54,002 nt of DNA. Source: Actinomycetes bacterium. GTDB taxonomy: Bacteria > Actinomycetota > Acidimicrobiia > Acidimicrobiales > Acidimicrobiaceae. Both the position numbers and the translations under genes were made by a program. Numbering within the stretch: the first letter of the stretch is position 1; each line of letters begins with the position of its first letter. Shown here in pieces: positions 1 through 7,907 of this stretch. The DNA is taken from contig JAJZLS010000051.1 of NCBI GenBank assembly GCA_021803345.1, forward strand, positions 1-54,002, written 5' to 3'. The notes beneath the pieces were generated by a model. The model ran no database searches. It saw only the letters and a list, made by a program, of their open reading frames with translations, and was not told where the DNA came from.

Positions 1-2045
1 TCCCTGTAGATAGCAACGGCCTTTACGCCCATCTTCCAGGCATCTACAAATAACTGCTCAATATCTTCAACAGTAGCTTCCTCCGGCATATTGACAGTCT
101 TTGAAATTGCCCCGGAAATAAATGGCTGGACGGCCGCCATCATTTTCACGTGACCACTGTAATGAATAGTGTTGTCACCCATAGAACATGCGAACACCGC
201 CATGTGTCTAGGGTCGAGCTCTGGGGCTCCCACTATGGTCTTATGGCTGTCAATGTAAGAAATAATCGAGTCAATTTGAGATTGACTATAACCCAACCTT
301 ACAAGTGCTCTGGGTATAGTCTGATTTACAATCGACATCGTACCGCCACCTACAAGCTTCTTAGTTTTTACCAAACCAAGATCGGGTTCAACGCCGGTAG
401 TGTCACAATCCATCAGCAAGCCTATGGTACCGGTAGGTGCAAGCACCGAAGCTTGAGAGTTACGCACACCATATGCAGTGCCAATCTCAATTGCTTCATC
501 CCAAGCCTGCTTGGCTGCATTCAAAAGCTCGCCATCAGCAAGATTAACGTCAATCTCATCTGCCGCCGCCCTGTGCATCTTTAGAACGTTCAACATTGGC
601 TCCCGGTTCTCATGGAATCCTGCGAACGGTCCGAGGCGGGTAGCCATTCTGGCGGAAGCAGCATAGGCAGTACCAGTGAGCAGCGCCGTCACCGAAGCCG
701 CCATAGCCCGTCCGGAATCTGAGTTATAAGGCAAACCAAGCGCCATCAGCATTGCACCAAGATTGGCATAGCCAATTCCAAGCTCACGGAATCTACGAGA
801 GGTGTCACCTATTTTCTGAGTTGGATAATCAGCGTTACCGACCAAAATATCCTGAGCAATAAAGAACACTTCCGCTGTTACCTTGAAACCTTCGATATCG
901 AAAACATCATCCGGACCCAAAAACTTCAATAGGTTCAGACTGGCAAGGTTGCAAGCTGAATTATCAAGGTGTACGTACTCAGAGCATGGATTGGAGCCAT
1001 TGATTCGATCGGTGTTAGGGGCAGTGTGCCACTTATTGATAGTTGTATCGTACTGAAGCCCGGGGTCAGCACAGTCCCACGCTGCTTGCGAAATTTGTCT
1101 CATCAAATCCCGAGCTTTTATGGTCTTTATAACTGAGCCATCCGTTACCGCCTTGAGGTCCCAATCAGTATTGTTTACCACTGCCTCCATAAACTCATCG
1201 GTTACCCTCACAGAGTTGTTGGCATTTTGATACTGGACGGAAAAACTGTCTTTACCGTCTAAAGACATGTCGAAGCCAGCATCGCGCAAAGCTCTGGCCT
1301 TACGCTCCTCAATACTTTTACACCAAATAAATTCTTCAACATCTGGATGATCGGCATTTAGGATCACCATCTTTGCTGCTCTTCTGGTTTTACCCCCGGA
1401 CTTGATGGTCCCTGCAGACGCGTCAGCACCCCGCATAAAGCTCACTGGGCCTGAGGCAGTTCCTCCACCCTTCAATAGCTCTTGGGAAGAACGAATCTTA
1501 GAAAGATTTATGCCAGAGCCTGAGCCACCCTTGAATATAATCCCCTCTTCGACATACCAATTGAGAATCGAGTTCATGTCATCGTCAACAGCCAGAATAA
1601 AACAAGCACTCGCCTGCTGCGGAACTCCAGGCACTCCGATATTGAACCATACAGGAGAGTTGAAAGCAGCATGTTGATGGATAATCGCGTATTTCAACTC
1701 ATCGGAGAACGCATTCACTTCATCATCATCCGAGAAGTAGCCATCCTTGATTCCCCAAGCGCAAATGGTATCTGTGACCCGATCAGCTACTTGCTTGAGT
1801 GACCACTCTCTCTCGGGAGTACCCAAAGTTCCCCTGAAGTATTTCTGAGCCAAAATATTTGTAGCATTGACGCTCCAGGTTGAGGGCACTTCGACCCCCA
1901 ACTGCTCAAATGCAATTGAGCCATCCTGAAAATTGACAATCCGAGCATCTCTTCGCTCCCATACGACCGTATCGTAAGGATGTACACCAGGAGTCGTAAA
2001 ATGTCGCCGCAATCCTATGCCTGATTGTTGGGATGTTATTGCCAT
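1..2045 (-). CDS. nrdJ: Adenosylcobalamin-dependent ribonucleoside-diphosphate reductase (class II), 3' end outside the window
   Basis: This enzyme reduces ribonucleotides to deoxyribonucleotides using a B12-derived radical, so it works with or without oxygen. About 681 codons are visible and the reading frame runs off the left edge. I see the N-terminal redox cysteine in QQASACFIL near residue 147, the radical-site motif NPCSEY near residue 352 and the substrate-loop motif PTGTIGLLMDCD near residue 540. The C-terminal cysteines that receive electrons lie beyond the window. I chose the ATG at 2045 because GGGGAAGG lies just upstream and the protein then starts MAITSQQSGIGLRRHFT, which suits the family. 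The upstream region carries NrdR-type sites. Family assignment is secure. The presence of a companion nrdR gene cannot be judged here. Confidence 0.96.
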   Translation of the reverse strand, partial: MAITSQQSGIGLRRHFTTPGVHPYDTVVWERRDARIVNFQDGSIAFEQLGVEVPSTWSVNATNILAQKYFRGTLGTPEREWSLKQVADRVTDTICAWGIKDGYFSDDDEVNAFSDELKYAIIHQHAAFNSPVWFNIGVPGVPQQASACFILAVDDDMNSILNWYVEEGIIFKGGSGSGINLSKIRSSQELLKGGGTASGPVSFMRGADASAGTIKSGGKTRRAAKMVILNADHPDVEEFIWCKSIEERKARALRDAGFDMSLDGKDSFSVQYQNANNSVRVTDEFMEAVVNNTDWDLKAVTDGSVIKTIKARDLMRQISQAAWDCADPGLQYDTTINKWHTAPNTDRINGSNPCSEYVHLDNSACNLASLNLLKFLGPDDVFDIEGFKVTAEVFFIAQDILVGNADYPTQKIGDTSRRFRELGIGYANLGAMLMALGLPYNSDSGRAMAASVTALLTGTAYAASARMATRLGPFAGFHENREPMLNVLKMHRAAADEIDVNLADGELLNAAKQAWDEAIEIGTAYGVRNSQASVLAPTGTIGLLMDCDTTGVEPDLGLVKTKKLVGGGTMSIVNQTIPRALVRLGYSQSQIDSIISYIDSHKTIVGAPELDPRHMAVFACSMGDNTIHYSGHVKMMAAVQPFISGAISKTVNMPEEATVEDIEQLFVDAWKMGVKAVAIYR

Positions 2046-2217
2046 ATTAATTACCTTCCCCAATAAAAATGCAAAGCATTTTATTCTCCAACTTTGCTAT
2101 GTAAAAATTTGTCCGCCTAGCATGGATGACTACCATGAGAACACCTGAAACTCAGTCGACTTATCTTACTTCTTCGTTCAATATATGATCTGTGACGGTA
2201 TCCTTTGCGTTCAATCG

Positions 2218-2245
2218 ATACTACACCTTCGGAGTGACATTGCAA
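2218..2245 (-). promoter_or_regulatory. Candidate sigma-70-type promoter for nrdJ
   Basis: On the minus strand TTGCAA (2245-2240) and TAGTAT (2223-2218) are separated by 16 bases, a fair -35/-10 pair. It lies between the NrdR-like boxes and the nrdJ start and would give a leader of about 165 bases. This is pattern matching only. Confidence 0.35.
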
Positions 2246-2252
2246 GCAAAAA

Positions 2253-2298
2253 ACACAATATGTAGTTATTTTCTGATCGTAAACACAATATCCTGTGT
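2253..2298 (-). promoter_or_regulatory. Tandem NrdR-box-like operators upstream of nrdJ
   Basis: Two 16-base sites, ACACAATATGTAGTTA (2253-2268) and ACACAATATCCTGTGT (2283-2298), start exactly 30 bases apart, which is about three helical turns. NrdR, the ATP-cone repressor of ribonucleotide reductase genes, is known to bind paired boxes of the type ACAC-AT-rich-GTGT with this spacing. The second site is the better palindrome. The rest of the interval 2046-2403 is AT-rich and I see no cobalamin riboswitch in it. Confidence 0.6.
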
Positions 2299-2403
2299 AA
2301 TTTCATCATTGTTATTATAAATTGTCAAGAACCTTCTGGCAATTAATGCGATTTCGCATTCGATAAATTGAAAGAGAGTATATGAAGCAAGCACATATCA
2401 ACG

Positions 2404-3285
2404 GTGACCACATTTTTTCTGCAGACTGGTTATCGTATTATCATTGTGTTTGACAAATTGCTATCAATTGAACCCACCAATCAGGAGATCATCGCGACAG
2501 GGGTCAATCAAGATCTGAGAACGGCATTTGATCAATTGATTCAGGATTATGGTGCTATAGATTCACAATCTGTTATTGTGCTGATCCCCGCCTACAACGA
2601 AGAAGGCTCTGTGGGAGAAGTAATCGAGCAGGTTCCCGAAGTTGTTCTTGGGCTTAAAACACAGATAGTGGTAATAAACGACGGATCAACAGACGGCACT
2701 GCGGCTGTAGCCCGCTCCAAGGGAGCACTTGTGCTAGATATGCCAACTAATTCTGGACAAGGCGCCGCACTCAAAGCTGGTTATCTGCTAGCACTTCAAA
2801 ACAACGTCCAATACGTGGCCGTGGTAGACGGAGATGGGCAATGGGACCCAATCGATATAGAACCACTTCTAGCTCCGCTTGTAAAGGATGAGGCAGATTT
2901 CTCACAGGGATCCAGAAAGCTTGGTTCAACAGAAGTAGGAGATCCGGTCCGAGACATCGGGGTATCGGTATTTAACCGAATCATCTCGGGTCTGCTAGGC
3001 CAGGAAGTTGGCGATACCTCGTCAGGAATACGCTGCTATAAAAGCGAAGTTCTGAACAAAGTAAGGCTCGAGCAACGTCAATATCAGTCGTCGGAAATAC
3101 TCATCTCCGCTATCCTGGCAGGTTTCAAGCTGTACCAGCACCCGGTCAAAATGTCAAAGCGTACTGCAGGAACCTCGAAAAAGGGGCCGAACTGGAAGTA
3201 TGGATTGTACTATCTCAAGGCAGTGCTGCAAACTACAGTACGAGATAAGTACATTTGCCGTATTGTCAAAGCGGCCCACACGTGA
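2404..3285 (+). CDS. Family 2 glycosyltransferase (polyprenyl-phosphate mannosyl/glucosyl transferase-like)
   Basis: The protein has a GT-A fold of the dolichyl-phosphate-mannose-synthase type. Visible motifs are VIVLIPAYNEEGS near residue 60, VINDGSTDGT near 92, the metal-binding VVDGDGQWDP near 140 and SQGSR near 165. There are no obvious C-terminal membrane spans, so it probably makes a lipid-linked sugar on the inner membrane face. The frame allows a GTG at 2404, which gives about 58 residues before the fold. This start is weak and a later one is possible. It overlaps the next gene by four bases (GTGA), so the two are likely translated together. The donor sugar cannot be told from sequence. 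Confidence 0.88.
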   Translation: MTTFFLQTGYRIIIVFDKLLSIEPTNQEIIATGVNQDLRTAFDQLIQDYGAIDSQSVIVLIPAYNEEGSVGEVIEQVPEVVLGLKTQIVVINDGSTDGTAAVARSKGALVLDMPTNSGQGAALKAGYLLALQNNVQYVAVVDGDGQWDPIDIEPLLAPLVKDEADFSQGSRKLGSTEVGDPVRDIGVSVFNRIISGLLGQEVGDTSSGIRCYKSEVLNKVRLEQRQYQSSEILISAILAGFKLYQHPVKMSKRTAGTSKKGPNWKYGLYYLKAVLQTTVRDKYICRIVKAAHT

Positions 3286-5963
3286 GCCGCTCCCAGACCG
3301 CTATAGCTCCTCAAAGTCGCTGGAAGCAACCTTGGGTGCTCTTTCTCGTCCTGGCAATTGGCACATTTATAGTTCCATCTGCTTTTGGACATCCTTTTGC
3401 AAGCGGCGACAATCTGATACAATTCAACCCTTTGCGGAAACTGGCTGGTGATATTGCCTCACAAGGGTATCTGCCGCTATGGAACAAATTTGACTGGTCT
3501 GGTACGCCTCTGATGGCCGGCTTCAATGCCGGATTCTATCTCCCTAGCTCCTGGCTCTACATATTTCTACCATCCCAAATAGCTTGGGGGATAACCCAGG
3601 CAATACCTTACTTCTTGGCTGGACTGGGATTTTACCGGCTGATGAGAGAGTATAAAATAACCAAATTTTCAGCGACAGTTGGGGGACTCGTTTTTGCCTA
3701 TTCCGGGGTGATGGTCGGTCAAGGTGTTCACCTGGACATGATCACCGGGATATCTCTTGCCCCGTGGATGCTTCTATGCACTAAAAGAATCATCGAAGAC
3801 AATAGTTACAACAAGCTAGCCTACTCGCTTTACCTGGCATTTCTATATTGCATGGTGGTGCTTGCTGGAGCTCCTGAAGCAATGCTTGACGAGTTGATCA
3901 TGCTAATCGTTTTTTCCATCGTTGAGTTGATTAGATTCAGGGATCAATTTCTACGGAAAGTCCTCTTTCTTTCCCTCGCAGGACTCATTGCTCTAGGTTT
4001 ATCTGCAGCCCAATGGATTCCCGGCTTGGCCTTTCAAAGGATCTCACAAAGGTCAGCCCCTACTCTATCCTTCGTTAGCTTCGGATCTTATGCTCCCCAA
4101 TATTTCTTCTCACTTGTCGCTCCATACCTTTTTGGCGGTCCAGGAGCATTTAATATTCCAGGGTATTTTGGACCTTTCAACTGGGAAGAGGTAATAATTT
4201 ACTCAACAATCGGGCCAGTAATCGCCTTAATTTCTACCGTCGCCCGCCTTATTAGAAGAACGCTTCAAAGCGAACTAATCCCCTACTTTGCAATGGCAGT
4301 TGTTAGCGTGCTTTTGGCTCTTGGTGGGCATACTCCCCTCGAGTCATTGCTGTACCATCTTCCCCTCTATGGTAAGCAACGTCTATCGGGCCGAAACATA
4401 TTAGTCTTTGATACCTCGATAATAGTTTTTTTCACCTTCTGGCTCGATAGAATTCTAAAAAGCAGTCAGAAAAACCGCCTGAAACTGGCTCTTCTCACCT
4501 TTTCTCCATCGGTTCTCATTACCGTTCTATATCTGGCATTCATCGCCAAACCGGTTCAGGTAGAAAGGTTCTTCAAGGCTTCAGCCAGTCCTCTCTACCT
4601 TACAAAATCACTCGAACTAGAGATTTACCTGATTCAACTGGTTGTCGCGTTGGTGGCGGGATACTGCTATTACAAGGCAGCTAGCGGTACAATCACAACT
4701 CGAAGATCGAAGCAGTTCATAGTCGCTACGGTACTGATAGATTTGCTTGCCTTCAATATATTTGGCACTTTCGGCACCCCGAGCTATCTGGACATATTTC
4801 GCTCAACAAGCCCGCAGATGGAACTGGTGCATTCAGCAATCGGAAGTAACTACCGATTTGCTCTTTATAACCCCAACCTATATTCCTACAGCCAAACTAT
4901 GGCCTATGGTCAGCCCAACTTAAATATTGCCGCTGGCAATATGTCCATCCAGGGGTATAGCTCCCTTTCATTAAAAAACTATCAAGAAGCTACAGGCAGT
5001 CATGCGCAGGCAACACTGGATCCAAAACTGCTTGCATCTCCATTAGTTAATCAGCTTGGCACCAAGCTGATCCTTACCAACTGGAGATATCTGATCGAAC
5101 CATATGGTTCACCGACTTTGGTGCCGATTCCACAGGTACTGACTCCGTCCGCAAATAACTCGAATCCACACTCTACAACACGTTCAATATCAACGTCTGG
5201 TTACTTTGGTCGCCTCCTCAATGTGAAAGGCCTCGATCTCCACCTGGGAAGCCAGTTTCAGCCAAGCTCAATCGTAAAAGTGGGTCTTCTGCAAAAAGGA
5301 GGCTCGATACTGTGGCTGAGTCGTTCGAATTCCAAGTCTCAGCCAACAGGAGCTCTTCATTTTTCTCCATCAGAAAGTAAGTCGAAGCCGATAAACGCGA
5401 TCGGAGTTGTAATCCACCAAAATCTTTCCGCTGCCTTATCCGATCCCAGTAATGCGTTAGCCGTAGGAGTGGGAGTTTCCTCGACTAATGGATATTTCGC
5501 CATGCACGGTTCTCTAACCAGCTACCTTACATATCCCCATTTCATTTTCAACGGGATTACCCATGACGTATCGAGCTTCACAAACGCAATGGCACAGCCA
5601 ATTCTAAAACCTGCCTCTTCGTCGGTCAAAATCCTTCAACACTCAACGCTTTTAAACGGAACACTCAAACTTCAAGTTGTGGCGACAAAGACTTCCTACA
5701 TCAATTGGGCTGAGACAACAGCGCCTGGATGGAAAGTTAACTATCAGGCTCCGAATTCAAGCACAATCAGAACGCTCCCTGTGTCGACAAGAGGAATAAC
5801 GCAGAAGATAGCGGTACCCAGAGGAACATGGTATATAACGGTTTACTACCATCCCTCTTCTGCCTACGAAGGAATCGCTATCTCTCTCGTCTCATTAGCC
5901 GCATTTCTGATTTTGCTGACATATCCTAAGGTTTCCAGAAAAAAATCAAGCCTGAAACTTTGA
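3282..5963 (+). CDS. YfhO-like large integral membrane protein, probable lipid-sugar glycosyltransferase (GT-C type)
   Basis: This is an 893-residue polytopic protein that resembles the YfhO family. YfhO-type proteins are GT-C-like enzymes that transfer sugars from polyprenyl-phosphate donors to surface polymers. A membrane span starts at about residue 15 (WVLFLVLAIGTFIVPSAFG), followed by the conserved stretch GDNLIQFNPLRK and a loop with PLWN. Many more hydrophobic spans follow, then a long extracytoplasmic region from about residue 500 and a last span near residue 870. The GTG at 3282 overlaps the stop of the upstream glycosyltransferase, and an alternative TTG lies at 3255. The pairing with a donor-making family 2 enzyme fits a YfhO role. 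Substrate is unknown. Confidence 0.8.
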   Translation: MSRSQTAIAPQSRWKQPWVLFLVLAIGTFIVPSAFGHPFASGDNLIQFNPLRKLAGDIASQGYLPLWNKFDWSGTPLMAGFNAGFYLPSSWLYIFLPSQIAWGITQAIPYFLAGLGFYRLMREYKITKFSATVGGLVFAYSGVMVGQGVHLDMITGISLAPWMLLCTKRIIEDNSYNKLAYSLYLAFLYCMVVLAGAPEAMLDELIMLIVFSIVELIRFRDQFLRKVLFLSLAGLIALGLSAAQWIPGLAFQRISQRSAPTLSFVSFGSYAPQYFFSLVAPYLFGGPGAFNIPGYFGPFNWEEVIIYSTIGPVIALISTVARLIRRTLQSELIPYFAMAVVSVLLALGGHTPLESLLYHLPLYGKQRLSGRNILVFDTSIIVFFTFWLDRILKSSQKNRLKLALLTFSPSVLITVLYLAFIAKPVQVERFFKASASPLYLTKSLELEIYLIQLVVALVAGYCYYKAASGTITTRRSKQFIVATVLIDLLAFNIFGTFGTPSYLDIFRSTSPQMELVHSAIGSNYRFALYNPNLYSYSQTMAYGQPNLNIAAGNMSIQGYSSLSLKNYQEATGSHAQATLDPKLLASPLVNQLGTKLILTNWRYLIEPYGSPTLVPIPQVLTPSANNSNPHSTTRSISTSGYFGRLLNVKGLDLHLGSQFQPSSIVKVGLLQKGGSILWLSRSNSKSQPTGALHFSPSESKSKPINAIGVVIHQNLSAALSDPSNALAVGVGVSSTNGYFAMHGSLTSYLTYPHFIFNGITHDVSSFTNAMAQPILKPASSSVKILQHSTLLNGTLKLQVVATKTSYINWAETTAPGWKVNYQAPNSSTIRTLPVSTRGITQKIAVPRGTWYITVYYHPSSAYEGIAISLVSLAAFLILLTYPKVSRKKSSLKL

Positions 5964-6057
5964 ATGAAGATGCAGCCAGGCAAATCTTGACTCTTAGTAA
6001 GGCCAATAATTGAAGATTCAGCCGTTAACCCTCGAACGATTTGCAATGATATCTAGA

Positions 6058-6543
6058 TCACGCTGATACTTGTTCAACCTCTGGCGACCGCTTGCTGAAA
6101 AGTACTTTATCCATAAAGGTGTACTTGGCTAGCCATAGAATCGCGAAGGATAGTATGTAGGCGCCATCGACGAATACAACCTGCTTGAAGTGGGAATTAC
6201 CTACGATTTGCCGATGCGACGATGCAAAATCAGTAGACCAGGTGGAAAACACCAGAGACACTACGGCCATCACAAAGTATGGAATTACCTCCTTGGATAG
6301 ATGAGACTTCGACTTCTTTTGCCATGCCCAATAACGGTTCATAAAATAAGAGGGAACCGCTCCAGCCAAGGTTGCGAATATAGAGGAACCCCTGGCATCA
6401 AAGAGATGAAACACTCCATAAGAAGCGATAAATACAACTTGGGAAATCAAGAAAGAAATGCCTGACCCAAGCGTATACCGAATAGCTTTCTGGCCAACCG
6501 GTCCGCCATACCATTGTCTAAACTCTTTACGGAGGTTAACCAT
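6058..6543 (-). CDS. GtrA-family membrane protein
   Basis: At 161 residues with four predicted hydrophobic spans (about residues 20-42, 52-70, 87-106 and 123-143), this fits the GtrA family. These small proteins are thought to move or present polyprenyl-phosphate-linked sugars across the membrane. The motif FMNRYWAW near residue 66 is characteristic. The gene runs towards the YfhO-like gene and away from the epimerase gene at 6605, so the four genes look like one functional set for glycan decoration even though they are not one transcript. Confidence 0.85.
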   Translation of the reverse strand: MVNLRKEFRQWYGGPVGQKAIRYTLGSGISFLISQVVFIASYGVFHLFDARGSSIFATLAGAVPSYFMNRYWAWQKKSKSHLSKEVIPYFVMAVVSLVFSTWSTDFASSHRQIVGNSHFKQVVFVDGAYILSFAILWLAKYTFMDKVLFSKRSPEVEQVSA

Positions 6544-6604
6544 ACTTCACAATTCTAAGGCCTTTGGTTAGCCAAACGGATCCACTCAGACAAATAGAGA
6601 CGAT

Positions 6605-7540
6605 GTGAAAAGAATGAAATTAGGAAATGTACTCATAACCGGCGGTTCAGGATTCATCGGAACGCACTTGGTAAACCTGTCATTAGACTACGCTGATTCA
6701 GTCACAGTTGTTGATCTGACATCAAGTTCGAACCCGGAAGTGAATCATATCCAGTGCGACATTCGAAATCTTCAGACGATGCTATCCAGAATGCCTTCTA
6801 GTATCGATATCATCTTTCACTTGGCAGCCCGCACGTCGGTGCTCGAGTCAATAACTGATCCCCAGACAACATTCAGAACAAATGTTCTTGGCACTCAGAA
6901 CGTCCTCGAGATTGGACGTATGTTGGGAGCATCACATTTCCTCACGTCTTCGACAAACGCTGTAGTAGGAGATTTTGAGGGAGACACGATTACCGAGTCG
7001 GCAATTCTAAATCCCCTCACCCCGTATGGATCCACGAAAGCAGCTGCAGAAATGCTTGCCCACTCATATAGTGCTAGCTACGGAGTGGCTTCGACCATGT
7101 TGCGACTAACAAATGTATACGGTGAGGGAATGTGGAAAAAAGATTCCATCGTTCCCAGGCTAATGCGAACTGCACTTGGCAAAAGTCAATTCGCCATCTA
7201 TGGTGACGGCGATCAGTTTCGGGATTACGTTCATGTTTCCGATGTGGTTAACGCGTTTATCACTCTGGCTACCAAAAGTTTTACGGGTCCAGTGATTATC
7301 GGATCCGGTGAATCAGTAACCGTAAAAAAACTTATTTCGATGGTATCGGAAGTGGTAGGAGCCCCAATTCCCTATTCACAAGTGGAAGCTCAACGAGGTG
7401 AAATGAGGGGTGTCAAAGTAACAAATCAATTGGCCAAGAATTTAGGGGTGGAATTCAAAGTCGATCTAAACGAAGGTCTCCAGCGGGTCTGGCAAGACTT
7501 TACCTCAATTCAGAAAACTATAGATAAAAATGAAGCTTGA
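6605..7540 (+). CDS. NAD-dependent sugar-nucleotide epimerase/dehydratase (extended SDR)
   Basis: This is a Rossmann-fold enzyme of the extended short-chain dehydrogenase group, 311 residues long. The dinucleotide-binding motif GGSGFIG sits near residue 13, the catalytic pair is in YGSTK near residue 141 with SSTN just before it, and RLTNVYGEG follows. It most likely interconverts or dehydrates a UDP- or GDP-sugar that feeds the nearby glycosyltransferases. Start choice lies between GTG at 6605 and the in-frame ATG at 6614. Exact substrate is not predictable. Confidence 0.88.
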   Translation: MKRMKLGNVLITGGSGFIGTHLVNLSLDYADSVTVVDLTSSSNPEVNHIQCDIRNLQTMLSRMPSSIDIIFHLAARTSVLESITDPQTTFRTNVLGTQNVLEIGRMLGASHFLTSSTNAVVGDFEGDTITESAILNPLTPYGSTKAAAEMLAHSYSASYGVASTMLRLTNVYGEGMWKKDSIVPRLMRTALGKSQFAIYGDGDQFRDYVHVSDVVNAFITLATKSFTGPVIIGSGESVTVKKLISMVSEVVGAPIPYSQVEAQRGEMRGVKVTNQLAKNLGVEFKVDLNEGLQRVWQDFTSIQKTIDKNEA

Positions 7541-7547
7541 CTAATCT

Positions 7548-7584
7548 AAGCCCACAAGGCTCCGGATTCTTCCGTAGGTCAAGG
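7548..7584 (+). repeat. Right-end-like hairpin of a TnpB-type transposon, copy 1
   Basis: The stretch begins AAGCCCACAAGGCTCCGGA, forms a CGGA/TCCG stem and ends GTCAAGG. It is closely similar to 7839-7882 and lies directly after the epimerase gene. TnpB elements typically end in a short hairpin followed by TCAA-like bases, so I read it as an insertion scar. That origin is inference. Confidence 0.4.
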
Positions 7585-7830
7585 ACAGTCGCGTGAGAGT
7601 CTGCCAGACGTTTAGTCCACGCAATACAGCCAGTCAGACAGGAAACGCTTAGAACCAAGAGGTATTTGGCAGTACCGGTTCCAGATTCATCAGCAATGCC
7701 AAAGCAAACCTAGCGGTAAAACATTGTTGCCTCATTATCTTTCGGAGCGGGTGACAGGGCACAGTGGGAGATCACTGGCAAAGCCTGTAACGGCTGCGTC
7801 AGCGTCCCGGAAAACTTCGACTCCTAAGTG
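7581..7830 (+). pseudogene. Decayed 3' fragment of a tnpB-type transposase gene
   Basis: No open frame survives, but the frame starting at 7581 reads PRNTASQTGNA, a stop, then NQEVFGSTGSRFISNAKANLAV. This lines up with the TnpB zinc finger and RuvC-III end (TSQTC..C, NR.QAVF.C..CG, NADxNAAxNI). The cysteines are replaced by serine or other residues and the key aspartate is lost. The fragment is followed by a right-end-like hairpin at 7839. It explains most of the gap 7541-7907. The assignment rests on pattern resemblance in a degraded sequence. Confidence 0.45.
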
Positions 7831-7838
7831 ACCAAAAT

Positions 7839-7882
7839 AAGCCCGCAAGCCCCCGGATTTCTCCGTGAGGCGGATTTCAAGT
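7839..7882 (+). repeat. Right-end-like hairpin of a TnpB-type transposon, copy 2
   Basis: It begins AAGCCCGCAAGCCCCCGGA and carries a CGGA/TCCG stem, then ends TTTCAAG. It matches 7548-7584 with a few substitutions and a short insertion. It sits just downstream of the tnpB relic, where the right end and omega-RNA scaffold of such elements lie. It ends about 25 bases before the FGGY-like gene. Confidence 0.45.
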
Positions 7883-7907
7883 CCAGAATCCATTACCTTT
7901 ATTAGGT

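Noticed and set aside
2046-2403. Cobalamin riboswitch upstream of nrdJ
   Set aside because: Expected for some B12-dependent genes, but the B12-box pattern is not visible here; NrdR-like sites explain the region better.
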